Below, piece by piece: positions 8,784-17,497 of a DNA stretch of 64,000 nt; position 1 is the first letter of the stretch, and each line of letters begins with the position of its first letter. The stretch covers positions 1 through 64,000 of the forward strand of contig PALM01000017.1 of the NCBI GenBank assembly GCA_002706365.1. The letters run 5' to 3'. The notes beneath the pieces were generated by a model. That model was not told the origin of the DNA. It saw only the letters and a program-made list of their open reading frames with translations, and made no database searches. The stretch is from Flavobacteriales bacterium. GTDB lineage: Bacteria; Bacteroidota; Bacteroidia; Flavobacteriales_E; Vicingaceae. The translations under genes were made by a program, and so were the position numbers.

Positions 8784-10166
8784 ATGAGTGAACTCAAGGC
8801 AGAGGACAAAAGCAATCAAAAAACCTACGAGCAAAAGCCAAGAGAACGTATTTATCCTATTGAGAAGCTGATCCGTCCGGTTGAAGAATTATTGCGCAAT
8901 CGACCAATATCCGGTATTCTTCTTTTCCTTTCTGTAATTGCCGCATTGTTCTGGGTGAATTCTGATGCTGCAGAGAGTTATCATCACCTATGGCAAAAAC
9001 GATTTACCATAAGCTTTGGCGACTATACCATTGATCGCAATCTACATCACTGGATCAATGAAGGATTAATGGGAATATTCTTCTTCGTGGTTGGCTTGGA
9101 GATCAAAAGAGAGATCATACTTGGGGAACTCTCTTCTTGGAAAAAAGCCTCCCTTCCAGTTGCTGCTGCAATTGGTGGTATGCTAATGCCCGCCCTGATC
9201 TATACATTTTTCAATGCAGGTGAATATGGCGAGTCTGGTTGGGGTGTGCCAATGGCAACAGATATTGCATTCTGCTTGGGGATACTTTCCTTATTGGGGA
9301 ACAAAGTGCCAATTAGCTTAAAGATCTTCCTTACAGCCTTGGCCATAGTAGACGACTTGGGTGCAGTGCTCGTAATTGCCTTCTTCTATACCAATGACCT
9401 CTTCATCTTCTACCTGGAATTTGCCCTTATCTTCTTTGGTTTGCTGGTAGCAGGAAATCTTTTGGGTATTCGCAATACTTTGTTTTACGCTGTTCTTGGT
9501 ATTCTAGGAGTATGGGTATCCTTCCTAAATTCGGGAGTGCATGCCACTTTAGCTGGTGTAATTGTGGCGATGACCATTCCGGTTAAAGCAAAGATCAATG
9601 AGCAAAAGTTGATCATTCAGTTTGCAAGACTATTGGAACGCTTCAAGAACACTAAGAAAGTAAGAGGATTCTATGTAAGTGAGCAACAGGGTGAAATCAT
9701 AGAACAGATCAAAGAAACCCGAAAGAAAGCAGAGTCGCCACTTCAAAAGATGGAGAACTCCCTAAACCCTTTTGTATCATTCATTGTACTTCCACTTTTT
9801 GCCCTTGCCAATTCAGGTGTAGAATTCAGCTCAGACCTTTGGACTAGCATGGCATCCAATGTTTCATTGGGTATCATATTCGGACTTATATTGGGAAAGG
9901 CAAGTGGGATAGCCGGTTTCTCCTATCTCTTTGTGAAGTTAGGTATCTCAGAGCTTCCGAAAAATACCAATTGGGGTGTTATGATAGGAGCAGGTATCAT
10001 GGGAGGTATTGGATTCACCATGTCGATTTTCATTTCTGAACTAGCCTTCCCATCAGAAGAAGTGAGAACCCAGGCCAAAATGGCAATCCTTCTTGCATCC
10101 ACATTAGCTGCGATCCTTGGAATGCTTGTGATCTCTATCTTCAGTAAGAAGATCACGAAAATCTAA
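8784..10166 (+). CDS. nhaA: Na+/H+ antiporter NhaA
   Basis: Inner-membrane sodium/proton antiporter. It contains the NhaA signatures GLEIKREI near the N-terminal membrane segments, VPMATDIAFCLG, the ion-binding Asp pair in IVDDLGAVLV, and a C-terminal GAGIMGGIGFTMS helix. At 460 aa it exceeds the roughly 390 aa of the E. coli protein. The extra length lies in a charged N-terminal tail (about 45 residues) and a charged cytoplasmic loop (about residues 270-320, rich in Lys, Glu and Gln), a form common in Bacteroidota. It starts one base after the previous stop, implying co-transcription. Confidence 0.95.
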   Translation: MSELKAEDKSNQKTYEQKPRERIYPIEKLIRPVEELLRNRPISGILLFLSVIAALFWVNSDAAESYHHLWQKRFTISFGDYTIDRNLHHWINEGLMGIFFFVVGLEIKREIILGELSSWKKASLPVAAAIGGMLMPALIYTFFNAGEYGESGWGVPMATDIAFCLGILSLLGNKVPISLKIFLTALAIVDDLGAVLVIAFFYTNDLFIFYLEFALIFFGLLVAGNLLGIRNTLFYAVLGILGVWVSFLNSGVHATLAGVIVAMTIPVKAKINEQKLIIQFARLLERFKNTKKVRGFYVSEQQGEIIEQIKETRKKAESPLQKMENSLNPFVSFIVLPLFALANSGVEFSSDLWTSMASNVSLGIIFGLILGKASGIAGFSYLFVKLGISELPKNTNWGVMIGAGIMGGIGFTMSIFISELAFPSEEVRTQAKMAILLASTLAAILGMLVISIFSKKITKI

Positions 10167-10214
10167 GCAATCCTTTATCGTCTGAAAGCAGCCCTTCAGC
10201 AATTGCAGAATGCT

Positions 10215-10222
10215 TAATTTTG
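10215..10222 (+). promoter_or_regulatory. Putative -7 element for the PurF-like gene
   Basis: TAATTTTG, followed by CCC, lies 37 bases before ATG 10259. It matches the Bacteroidota -7 consensus; no good TTG -33 box is seen at normal spacing. Confidence 0.35.
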
Positions 10223-10258
10223 CCCTTTCCATATGGTATACCTCCATGCCCCAATTTT

Positions 10259-12166
10259 ATGAGTGATCAGATCAAGCACGAATGCGGAATCGCATTTATT
10301 AGATTAAGAAAACCCCTCAATTATTACGTAGAGAAATACGGAACAGCTGCTTACGGTATAAACAAGCTATACCTGCTCATGGAAAAGCAGCACAACCGCG
10401 GACAAGATGGTGCCGGTGTAGCCAATATCAAATTGGATGTTGCTCCCGGACAACGATACATTTCCCGCTTGAGGTCGAATGATAACCAACCGATCAAAGA
10501 AATCTTCGGAAAGATCAATGGTTATCTTGAAGATGTACAAGACAAAGATCCTGCATTACTAAAAGATGTAGATTACCTCAAAGAGAATGTGCCATTCATA
10601 GGAGAGGTATTGCTTGGTCATTTGCGTTATGGAACTTTTGGTAGAAACAGCATTGAAAGCTGCCATCCATTTCTTCGTCAGAACAACTGGATGACGAGAA
10701 ATCTAGTTGTTGCGGGGAACTTCAACCTCACCAATGTGGATGAATTGTTCGACCTACTTGTTGGTCTTGGTCAGCATCCTAAAGAGCATTCAGATACTGT
10801 TACCGTTTTAGAGAAGATTGGTCATTTCTTGGATATGGAAAACCAAAAGCTCTACAAGAAATTCAAAGGGAAGGGCTACGATAAGAATGAGATCACCGAT
10901 TTGATCGTGGAGAACATGAAGGTCCATAGAATCCTGCGCAATGCAGCTGAAGACTGGGATGGTGGTTATGCAATGGCCGGAATGATGGGACATGGAGATG
11001 CTTTTGTTTTAAGGGATCCATCCGGTATTCGTCCGGCATTCTACTACTATGATGATGAAGTTGTGGTGGTGACCTCTGAGCGCCCTGCAATACAGACTGC
11101 CTTCAATGTACCAATTGAAGAAATTAAAGAAGTAGATCCAGGCCATGCCATCATTGTCAAGAAAGATGGAAGCGTTAATCTCAAAGAAGTAAGAAAACCC
11201 TTAGAAAAGACCGCATGTACTTTCGAGCGAATCTATTTCTCAAGAGGTAGCGATAAAGACATTTATCAAGAGCGCAAGAATCTCGGTCGCTCTATTTGTG
11301 ATGAAGTATTGAAGTCGATTGATAATGATCTTAGGAACTCTGTCTTTTCATTTGTGCCAAATACAGCTGAAACCGCTTATTATGGTATGGTTGAAGGTTT
11401 AAATGAATACTTGAATGGAGTGAAGCAGGATAAGATCTCTAAATTGGATCCAAAAGCTTCGGATTATGCCGATAAGCTTCACGATATCCTTCAGATCAAA
11501 CCTAGAACTGAGAAAATTGCAATTAAGGATGCGAAACTCAGAACCTTCATCACCCAGGATGAAGCCAGAGACGATTTGGTTACCCATGTGTACGACATCA
11601 CATACGGTTCCATCAAAAAAGGCAAAGACAATCTGGTTATTCTAGACGATTCTATTGTTAGAGGAACAACACTTAAGCAAAGTATACTTCGAATTCTAGA
11701 CCGTCTTGGTCCTAAGAAGATCGTAGTTGTGTCTTCTGCTCCTCAGATCCGTTATCCCGACTGCTATGGTATTGATATGGCCAAACTAGGCGATTTTGTT
11801 GCTTTTCAGGCGGCAATTAGCCTCTTGAAAGAAAGGGGAATGGAAAAAGTGATCGATGATGTCTATCAAAAGTGCAAGCAACAAGAAAACTTGCCAAAAG
11901 ATGAGATCAAGAACTTTGTGAAAGAAATCTACGAGCCATTTACAGCTGAAGAGATTTCTGCTAAGATATCTGAATTGCTCACTCCTGAAGATATCAATGC
12001 AGAAGTTCAAATACTTTATCAGAGCCTAGAAGGACTTCATAAGGCAATCCCCAATCATACCGGAGATTGGTACTTCAGTGGCAACTACCCTACAGCAGGT
12101 GGAAACAGAGTAGTGAACAAGAGTTTCATCTACTATGTAGAAGGTAAGAATAAAAGGGCATACTAA
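10259..12166 (+). CDS. PurF-like class II glutamine amidotransferase/phosphoribosyltransferase
   Basis: A 635-residue protein with an N-terminal Ntn glutaminase domain (Cys9 in ECGIAF, GHLRYGTFG, RDPSGIRPAF) and a phosphoribosyltransferase domain with the PRPP loop VILDDSIVRGTT. The architecture is that of amidophosphoribosyltransferase, first step of purine synthesis (glutamine + PRPP to phosphoribosylamine). It is about 130 residues longer than usual PurF. The excess includes a roughly 45-residue charged insert before the PRPP loop and a long C-terminal extension. The putative catalytic Cys is residue 9, so propeptide removal would be needed. The frame extends upstream from a TTG at 10220; ATG 10259 is preferred. 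It may be PurF or a Bacteroidota paralogue. Confidence 0.82.
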   Translation: MSDQIKHECGIAFIRLRKPLNYYVEKYGTAAYGINKLYLLMEKQHNRGQDGAGVANIKLDVAPGQRYISRLRSNDNQPIKEIFGKINGYLEDVQDKDPALLKDVDYLKENVPFIGEVLLGHLRYGTFGRNSIESCHPFLRQNNWMTRNLVVAGNFNLTNVDELFDLLVGLGQHPKEHSDTVTVLEKIGHFLDMENQKLYKKFKGKGYDKNEITDLIVENMKVHRILRNAAEDWDGGYAMAGMMGHGDAFVLRDPSGIRPAFYYYDDEVVVVTSERPAIQTAFNVPIEEIKEVDPGHAIIVKKDGSVNLKEVRKPLEKTACTFERIYFSRGSDKDIYQERKNLGRSICDEVLKSIDNDLRNSVFSFVPNTAETAYYGMVEGLNEYLNGVKQDKISKLDPKASDYADKLHDILQIKPRTEKIAIKDAKLRTFITQDEARDDLVTHVYDITYGSIKKGKDNLVILDDSIVRGTTLKQSILRILDRLGPKKIVVVSSAPQIRYPDCYGIDMAKLGDFVAFQAAISLLKERGMEKVIDDVYQKCKQQENLPKDEIKNFVKEIYEPFTAEEISAKISELLTPEDINAEVQILYQSLEGLHKAIPNHTGDWYFSGNYPTAGGNRVVNKSFIYYVEGKNKRAY

Positions 12167-12223
12167 AAGCCTTAAATATTGTGAACACCTGTCTCTTTGC
12201 TGGAGCTCAGAACTAAAAAAGGC

Positions 12224-12231
12224 TACATTTG
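12224..12231 (+). promoter_or_regulatory. Putative -7 element for dxs
   Basis: TACATTTG, 23 bases before the dxs ATG, matches TAnnTTTG. The nearest upstream TTG (12197-12199) is 24 bp away, slightly beyond normal spacing. Confidence 0.35.
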
Positions 12232-12254
12232 TTTGTGTAGTATTAATTTAACCC

Positions 12255-14198
12255 ATGGATTTTAAAGCAGGGAAATACCTTTCGAAGATTACCATTCCGG
12301 AAGATCTGAGAAGAGAACTGGAGTTAGCGGATCTACCTCAACTCTCAAAGGAACTTAGACAGTTCATTATTGATGTAGTATCTGTTAAAGGTGGTCACTT
12401 TGGTGCTAGCCTTGGTGTGGTTGAATTAACTGTTGCCCTGCATTACGTTTTCAATACCCCTTATGATCAGATTGTATGGGATGTAGGTCATCAAGCCTAC
12501 GGACATAAAATACTAAGTGGAAGAAGAGACATCTTTCACACCAATCGCAAATACAAAGGAATTAGTGGTTTCCCAAAACGATCTGAAAGCGAATATGATA
12601 CTTTCGGAGTAGGGCACTCTTCTACATCGATCTCTGCCGGCTTGGGTATGGCAGTGGGCTCAAGGCTTAAAGGCGAGACTGAACGACAGCATGTAGCTGT
12701 AATTGGAGATGGTGCCATGACAGCCGGTTTGGCTTTTGAAGGTTTAAACCATGGTGGTGTAGAGGATTCTAACCTCTTGGTGGTTCTTAACGACAATTGC
12801 ATGTCGATAGACCCAAATGTTGGCGCCCTAAAAGAGTATTTAACAGATATCACAACCTCACCAACCTATAATAAAGTAAAGGATGAGGTATGGAGTCTAT
12901 TGGGGAAGATCTCCAAGTTTGGCCCTAATGCTCAGTCGATCGTTCAAAAGATAGAGAATGGAATAAAAAGCTCTATGCTAAAGCAGAGCAACCTATTTGA
13001 GTCTTTGAACTTCCGTTACTTCGGTCCTATAGATGGACATGATGTTACCCACATGGCCGAGGTTTTAAAAGACCTTAAGGAAATCCCTGGACCTAAGATC
13101 CTGCATATTCTCACTGTAAAAGGTAAAGGATATGAGTTAGCTGAAAAAGATCAAACCAAATGGCATGCCCCTGGCATTTTCAACAAAGAGACTGGTGAGA
13201 TCATCAAGGTGACTCCAAAGGATCCGCAACCTCCAAAATATCAAGATGTTTTCGGACATACCATCGTTGAACTAGCTGAAAAGAATGAAAAGATTGTAGG
13301 TATCACTCCTGCGATGCCTTCGGGAAGTTCATTGAATATCATGATGAAGGCTATGCCCGATCGCGCATTTGATGTGGGTATTGCCGAACAGCATGCAGTG
13401 ACTTTCTCTGCTGGATTAGCGACAACTGGCATTATCCCTTATTGCAACATCTACTCATCTTTCATGCAAAGAGCCTATGATCAGGTAATTCATGATGTTG
13501 CAATACAAAAGCTGAATGTCATCTTCTGCTTAGATAGAGCTGGTGTTGCCGGAGCTGATGGACCAACTCACCATGGCGCCTATGACCTAGCCTATATGCG
13601 TTGTATCCCAAATATGATTGTCTCTTCCCCAATGAATGAAGAGGAGCTGAGAAATCTGATGTACACCGCACAGGCAGATGAACATGGCCCCTTCGTTATT
13701 AGATATCCTCGCGGACAAGGAGTTATGCCGGAGTGGAAAACACCAATGAAAAAGGTGAAGATCGGTGAAGGTAGAAAAGTGAAATCGGGTAATGATGTTG
13801 CCATCCTATCTATTGGACACATCGGTAATTATGCCTTGAAAGCTGCACAAGAATTAGAAAATGACAATGTCAGTGCTGCTGTCTATGATATGCGATTTGT
13901 AAAGCCAATTGACGAAATCCTACTTCATGAGGTATTCTCAAAGTTCGATAAAGTGGTAACAGTTGAGGATGGTTGCATTCAAGGAGGTATGGGAAGTGCA
14001 GTACTAGAATTCATGGCCGACAATGGCTACCAAGCTCAAGTGAAAAGACTTGGCATACCAGATCAGATCATCGAGCACGGTTCTCAAGATGAACTCTACA
14101 CCGAATGTGGATATGATGTGGAGAGTATCTGTAAAGCTTCAATAGAGTTGGCAGCTGAATCAGGATCTCAATCCGCTTCCAATAAATCTTACGCTTAA
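12255..14198 (+). CDS. dxs: 1-deoxy-D-xylulose-5-phosphate synthase
   Basis: Thiamine-diphosphate enzyme joining pyruvate and glyceraldehyde 3-phosphate in the first step of the MEP isoprenoid pathway, which supplies precursors for UppS and menaquinone. Visible motifs are HVWD-type [13 protein letters not shown], the ThDP/Mg motif [17 protein letters not shown], the transketolase central segment with [15 protein letters not shown], and a C-terminal transketolase domain ([17 protein letters not shown]). At 647 aa it is full length. It stands alone behind its own likely promoter, in the same direction as the PurF-like gene. Confidence 0.96.
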   Translation: MDFKAGKYLSKITIPEDLRRELELADLPQLSKELRQFIIDVVSVKGGHFGASLGVVELTVALHYVFNTPYDQIVWDVGHQAYGHKILSGRRDIFHTNRKYKGISGFPKRSESEYDTFGVGHSSTSISAGLGMAVGSRLKGETERQHVAVIGDGAMTAGLAFEGLNHGGVEDSNLLVVLNDNCMSIDPNVGALKEYLTDITTSPTYNKVKDEVWSLLGKISKFGPNAQSIVQKIENGIKSSMLKQSNLFESLNFRYFGPIDGHDVTHMAEVLKDLKEIPGPKILHILTVKGKGYELAEKDQTKWHAPGIFNKETGEIIKVTPKDPQPPKYQDVFGHTIVELAEKNEKIVGITPAMPSGSSLNIMMKAMPDRAFDVGIAEQHAVTFSAGLATTGIIPYCNIYSSFMQRAYDQVIHDVAIQKLNVIFCLDRAGVAGADGPTHHGAYDLAYMRCIPNMIVSSPMNEEELRNLMYTAQADEHGPFVIRYPRGQGVMPEWKTPMKKVKIGEGRKVKSGNDVAILSIGHIGNYALKAAQELENDNVSAAVYDMRFVKPIDEILLHEVFSKFDKVVTVEDGCIQGGMGSAVLEFMADNGYQAQVKRLGIPDQIIEHGSQDELYTECGYDVESICKASIELAAESGSQSASNKSYA

Positions 14199-14229
14199 AA
14201 TTTAATTACCCAACCCTTTCTTTTTTCTC

Positions 14230-14264
14230 AGCGTCTTTACGACAAACAATTAAATCAAGACGCT
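14230..14264. promoter_or_regulatory. Inverted repeat abutting the start codon of the first PKD gene
   Basis: AGCGTCTT (14230-14237) and AAGACGCT (14257-14264) form a perfect 8-bp inverted repeat with a 19-base spacer. The second arm ends immediately before ATG 14265. It could be an operator or an mRNA hairpin next to the translation start. The repeat is seen; function is inferred. Confidence 0.5.
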
Positions 14265-15164
14265 ATGAGAAAGCACCTTTACTTATTTTTATCTCTTTTA
14301 TTTATTAGCTACACAGCTAGTCAGGCGCAATGTGTAGCAGATTATAATTTTACGACAAGCCCTAACAGTTTAACGGCGAATTTCTATGATTCTTCATCTC
14401 ATCCAGTAGGAATGCAAATGAATTATCATTGGTGGTTCAGTGATGGAAATGCTTCAAGTAGAGTACAGAACCCAACACATACATTCAGTCAGGCGGGTAC
14501 CTATATCGTATATCTTTCAATTTTTGATAGCCTTAATACCTGTTTTGATTCCCTATCATATTATGTAACGGTTCCTCAATCAAACCCTCAGGCATGTAAT
14601 GCTTCATTCACTGTTGGAATAGATACCAATTCAACCTTTACAGTATTGATTACCAATACTTCTTCAAACCTGCCATCTCATCAATATTCATGGGATTTTG
14701 GAGATAATTCAACTTCAAGCAATCGCAATCCAAGCCATGCGTATCAAAACTTTGGTGATTATCTAGTTTGCTTAACGATTTCAGACTCTCTTCAAAATTG
14801 TGTTTCTACTTTCTGTGATACCGTAGGTATGGACAGTTTAGGAAGACTCAAGTCAGGGGCAAATGGATTTAGTTTAAGAGTTGTAGATCCAATTGTCACA
14901 AATATTGAAGAAATCTCTTTAGAAAATGCATTAAAAGTTTATCCCAACCCAAGTAGTGATGTCCTTACCGTGGATCTATCTGCTATTGACCGACCAGTGA
15001 CCCTTCAGTTGCTTAATCTTAACGCTCAAGTAGTCAGTTTAACGAAGCGAACAATCGGCCAAAACAAGGTACAATTCGATCTGTCTGGTTTAACAGAAGG
15101 AATGTATCTTTTGCAAGTAGACGACGGAAAAAATAGGACCATCAAGAGAATAATAAAATGGTAA
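14265..15164 (+). CDS. PKD-domain surface protein with T9SS type A sorting domain (two PKD modules)
   Basis: A 299-residue secreted protein: signal peptide about 1-21, two PKD modules (about 22-105 and 110-190) each opening with a Cys-rich C-x-A-x-[YF] start and containing the WWFSDG or WDFGD turn typical of PKD folds. A linker follows, then a type A sorting domain from about residue 222 (VYPNPSSD ... GMYLLQVD). It is a paralogue of the next gene: the first module and the last module plus tail align closely. It probably begins an operon with that gene, a sigma factor and an anti-sigma-like protein. Likely surface adhesin or ligand (inference). Confidence 0.85.
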   Translation: MRKHLYLFLSLLFISYTASQAQCVADYNFTTSPNSLTANFYDSSSHPVGMQMNYHWWFSDGNASSRVQNPTHTFSQAGTYIVYLSIFDSLNTCFDSLSYYVTVPQSNPQACNASFTVGIDTNSTFTVLITNTSSNLPSHQYSWDFGDNSTSSNRNPSHAYQNFGDYLVCLTISDSLQNCVSTFCDTVGMDSLGRLKSGANGFSLRVVDPIVTNIEEISLENALKVYPNPSSDVLTVDLSAIDRPVTLQLLNLNAQVVSLTKRTIGQNKVQFDLSGLTEGMYLLQVDDGKNRTIKRIIKW

Positions 15165-15185
15165 GTGTTATCTTGAGTGGGATAA

Positions 15186-15224
15186 TGAGGCGGGAGTTTT
15201 CTCTCGCCTCATATTTTCTTTTTT
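15186..15224 (+). terminator. Intrinsic terminator or attenuator between the two PKD genes
   Basis: TGAGGCGGGAG (15186-15196) and CTCTCGCCTCA (15201-15211) form an 11-bp stem with one mismatch around a TTTT loop, followed by a T-rich tract to 15224. It would limit read-through from the first PKD gene into the second and the sigma factor, making differential expression likely. Confidence 0.75.
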
Positions 15225-15243
15225 AAAATGTAAACAACTACAG

Positions 15244-16926
15244 ATGAAAGATTTGTTATTAAGTAGCTTACTTATAGTAGCTACTTTTTTCAGTTTTTCA
15301 AGCCAGGCACAATGTGTAGCAAGCTACAATTTCACTACTACACCAAATAGCTTGACCGTTCAGTTCATTGATTCATCTTCACATCCTGTGGGGATGCAGA
15401 TGAACTATTATTGGTGGTTCAGTGATGGCAATGCCTCAAGCAGAGTACAAAACCCCACATATACCTTTAGTCAGGCGGGCACCTATATTGTCTACTTATC
15501 AATTTTTGATAGCCTAAATACCTGTTTCGACTCAACTTCACATTATGTAACCGTACCTGGGACTTCCCCTCCCTGTACAGCTTCTTTCAGTTATCAAATA
15601 CAGCCTAATGGTCAAAACTCAATTGTAAGTTTTACCAATCAATCCAGCTTTTATTCTGATTCTGCAATTTTTACTTACGACTATGGTGATAATCAATCGT
15701 ACTCAACCAAAGCTGCATTAGGCACATTAAATCCTCAGCATACCTATAGTCCAGGGAACTATGTAGTGAGCTTATCAATTATAGACTCACTATACAACTC
15801 GACTTGCTTCTATGCCGATACCATTGCTATTCCGGTGAATCCAATTCCTTGTTCAGTTGACTTTGCCTACACTTTTAGCCCGCAACAAAACACAACGCTT
15901 GTAGACTTTATTAACCTCTCGCAGAACTTCGATAGTACTGGATTCTTTACCTATAAATTCGGAGATGGGAATTCTCTTCAAATAAGCGCTTCTAGCCCCT
16001 CTATTGATACTCAGTGGGTCTACTCCCCTGGAAATTATGAATTCGAATTGAGTTTCTTCGATCCGATATCGACTGATAGCTGTTCGAAATCAGACTCTAT
16101 TCGCATTCCATACAATCAATACTGCAATGCAGGTTTTGATGTGAGTTTTCAAGGTGATAGCACATACTTCACGAATAGAGCAATCGGATATACTTCATTG
16201 ATCTATTATTTTGGGGATGGTGATTCTTCGATTCTGCCAAATCCTATTCACCAATACGCTCAGAGTAATAGATATACCGTTACTCAGATCATTTTTGATT
16301 CATTATCGAATTGCACAGATACAATTCAAAAAGATATTGATGTAAATATCTCTACTTCATGTATAGCTAGTTTCGTTCCCGCAATTGATACTACAAAGAA
16401 GCAATTGCTTTACCTCATCAATCAGTCTAGCGACATCTCAACTCATCAATATCAATGGTATTTTGGTGATGGATCTGTTGGGTCTAGCAGAACCCCATCA
16501 CATGAGTATGCCAGCTATGGAACCTACCCAATTTGTCTTACAGTAAGTGATTCTAGCCTCAATTGTGTAAGCACTTATTGCGATACTATAGGATTAGACT
16601 CCAACAGCAGATTCATTCGAAAAGCAGATGGATTTACCCTTCGTGTCTTGGATGGAGGCGCTATTGGAGTGGAAGAAAACAATGCTTTGAAGAGTATATC
16701 GGTCTATCCTAACCCCTTCAAAGATCAGATCAATCTAGACCTATCCAATGTCACAGGTCGAATTGATTATCAATTAGTTGGGATTAATGGTCAAGTAATA
16801 GCATCGGGAGTTATCGATCGCAGATATCACTCCTTGAATTTGAGTCATCTAGAAAACGGAATCTACTTTTTGATACTAAACCAAAGAGATAAGATTGAAA
16901 GAATAAAGGTCTTAAAGCTCAATTGA
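15244..16926 (+). CDS. PKD-domain surface protein with T9SS type A sorting domain (five PKD modules)
   Basis: A 560-residue paralogue of the preceding protein. Signal peptide about 1-22, then five PKD-like modules starting near residues 23, 114, 204, 297 and 378, each with a [WY]-[WFY]-x-F-G-D-G-like turn and paired cysteines. A type A sorting domain begins near 485 (VYPNPFKD ... GIYFLILN). The first module is nearly identical to that of its neighbour, and the last module and tail are clearly homologous, so the three middle modules mark the size difference. The sigma factor gene starts 13 bases downstream, so they are probably co-transcribed. Confidence 0.86.
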   Translation: MKDLLLSSLLIVATFFSFSSQAQCVASYNFTTTPNSLTVQFIDSSSHPVGMQMNYYWWFSDGNASSRVQNPTYTFSQAGTYIVYLSIFDSLNTCFDSTSHYVTVPGTSPPCTASFSYQIQPNGQNSIVSFTNQSSFYSDSAIFTYDYGDNQSYSTKAALGTLNPQHTYSPGNYVVSLSIIDSLYNSTCFYADTIAIPVNPIPCSVDFAYTFSPQQNTTLVDFINLSQNFDSTGFFTYKFGDGNSLQISASSPSIDTQWVYSPGNYEFELSFFDPISTDSCSKSDSIRIPYNQYCNAGFDVSFQGDSTYFTNRAIGYTSLIYYFGDGDSSILPNPIHQYAQSNRYTVTQIIFDSLSNCTDTIQKDIDVNISTSCIASFVPAIDTTKKQLLYLINQSSDISTHQYQWYFGDGSVGSSRTPSHEYASYGTYPICLTVSDSSLNCVSTYCDTIGLDSNSRFIRKADGFTLRVLDGGAIGVEENNALKSISVYPNPFKDQINLDLSNVTGRIDYQLVGINGQVIASGVIDRRYHSLNLSHLENGIYFLILNQRDKIERIKVLKLN

Positions 16927-16939
16927 GGTACTGCCAATT

Positions 16940-17497
16940 ATGCATATTGACAAAGAACTCATAAATGCTTGCTTAGAAAATGACAGACTAGCTCAAAACA
17001 GTTTATACAAGTTAGTTTTTTCATATCTGATGAGCCATTGCATCAGATATAAGAAAGACTATCAAACTGCCGGGAATAGCCTGAATGGAATCTTTTTGAA
17101 GATACTTACCCATTTAGGGGATTACGATGTTGAAGGCAGTTCATTCCAAGCTTGGATCAAACGTATTGCCGTAAATCAATTGATCGATGAGTATCGCAAA
17201 GAAGAAAGAGAAAAGAAGCATCTGGTTTTTGAAGAGAAGTTGAATTCAAATGAATTGAATCATTCAAGCTATGATCGCCAAATGCTTGAAATGGAATCTG
17301 AGTATCTGAGAAGAATGATATCAGAACTTCCACCAAAAACTGCAGCCGTCTTTAATCTATATGCAATAGATGGATACAAGCATAAAGAGATAGCTGAAAT
17401 GCTAGATATCTCAATAAACACATCAAAGTGGCATTTAAGCGATGCCAGGAAAAAACTTCAAGCCCGACTTGAGCTTGAGAAAAACACAATAGAATGA
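16940..17497 (+). CDS. ECF-type RNA polymerase sigma factor
   Basis: A 185-residue sigma-70 family protein of extracytoplasmic-function type. Region 2 spans about residues 5-90, including AWIKRIAVNQLIDEYRKEER, the -10 recognition/melting part. Region 4 (about 125-178) has a helix-turn-helix in HKEIAEMLDISINTSKWHLS followed by DARKKL, a form characteristic of Bacteroidota ECF sigmas. It directs core polymerase to a small regulon. Its stop overlaps the start of the next gene (ATGA, 17494-17497), the tight coupling usual for sigma/anti-sigma pairs. Confidence 0.92.
   Translation: MHIDKELINACLENDRLAQNSLYKLVFSYLMSHCIRYKKDYQTAGNSLNGIFLKILTHLGDYDVEGSSFQAWIKRIAVNQLIDEYRKEEREKKHLVFEEKLNSNELNHSSYDRQMLEMESEYLRRMISELPPKTAAVFNLYAIDGYKHKEIAEMLDISINTSKWHLSDARKKLQARLELEKNTIE

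Noticed and set aside
12167-12223. AGCCTT / AAGGCT pair after the PurF-like gene considered as a terminator.
   Set aside because: Arms are only 6 bp and about 40 bases apart, with no T-tract.
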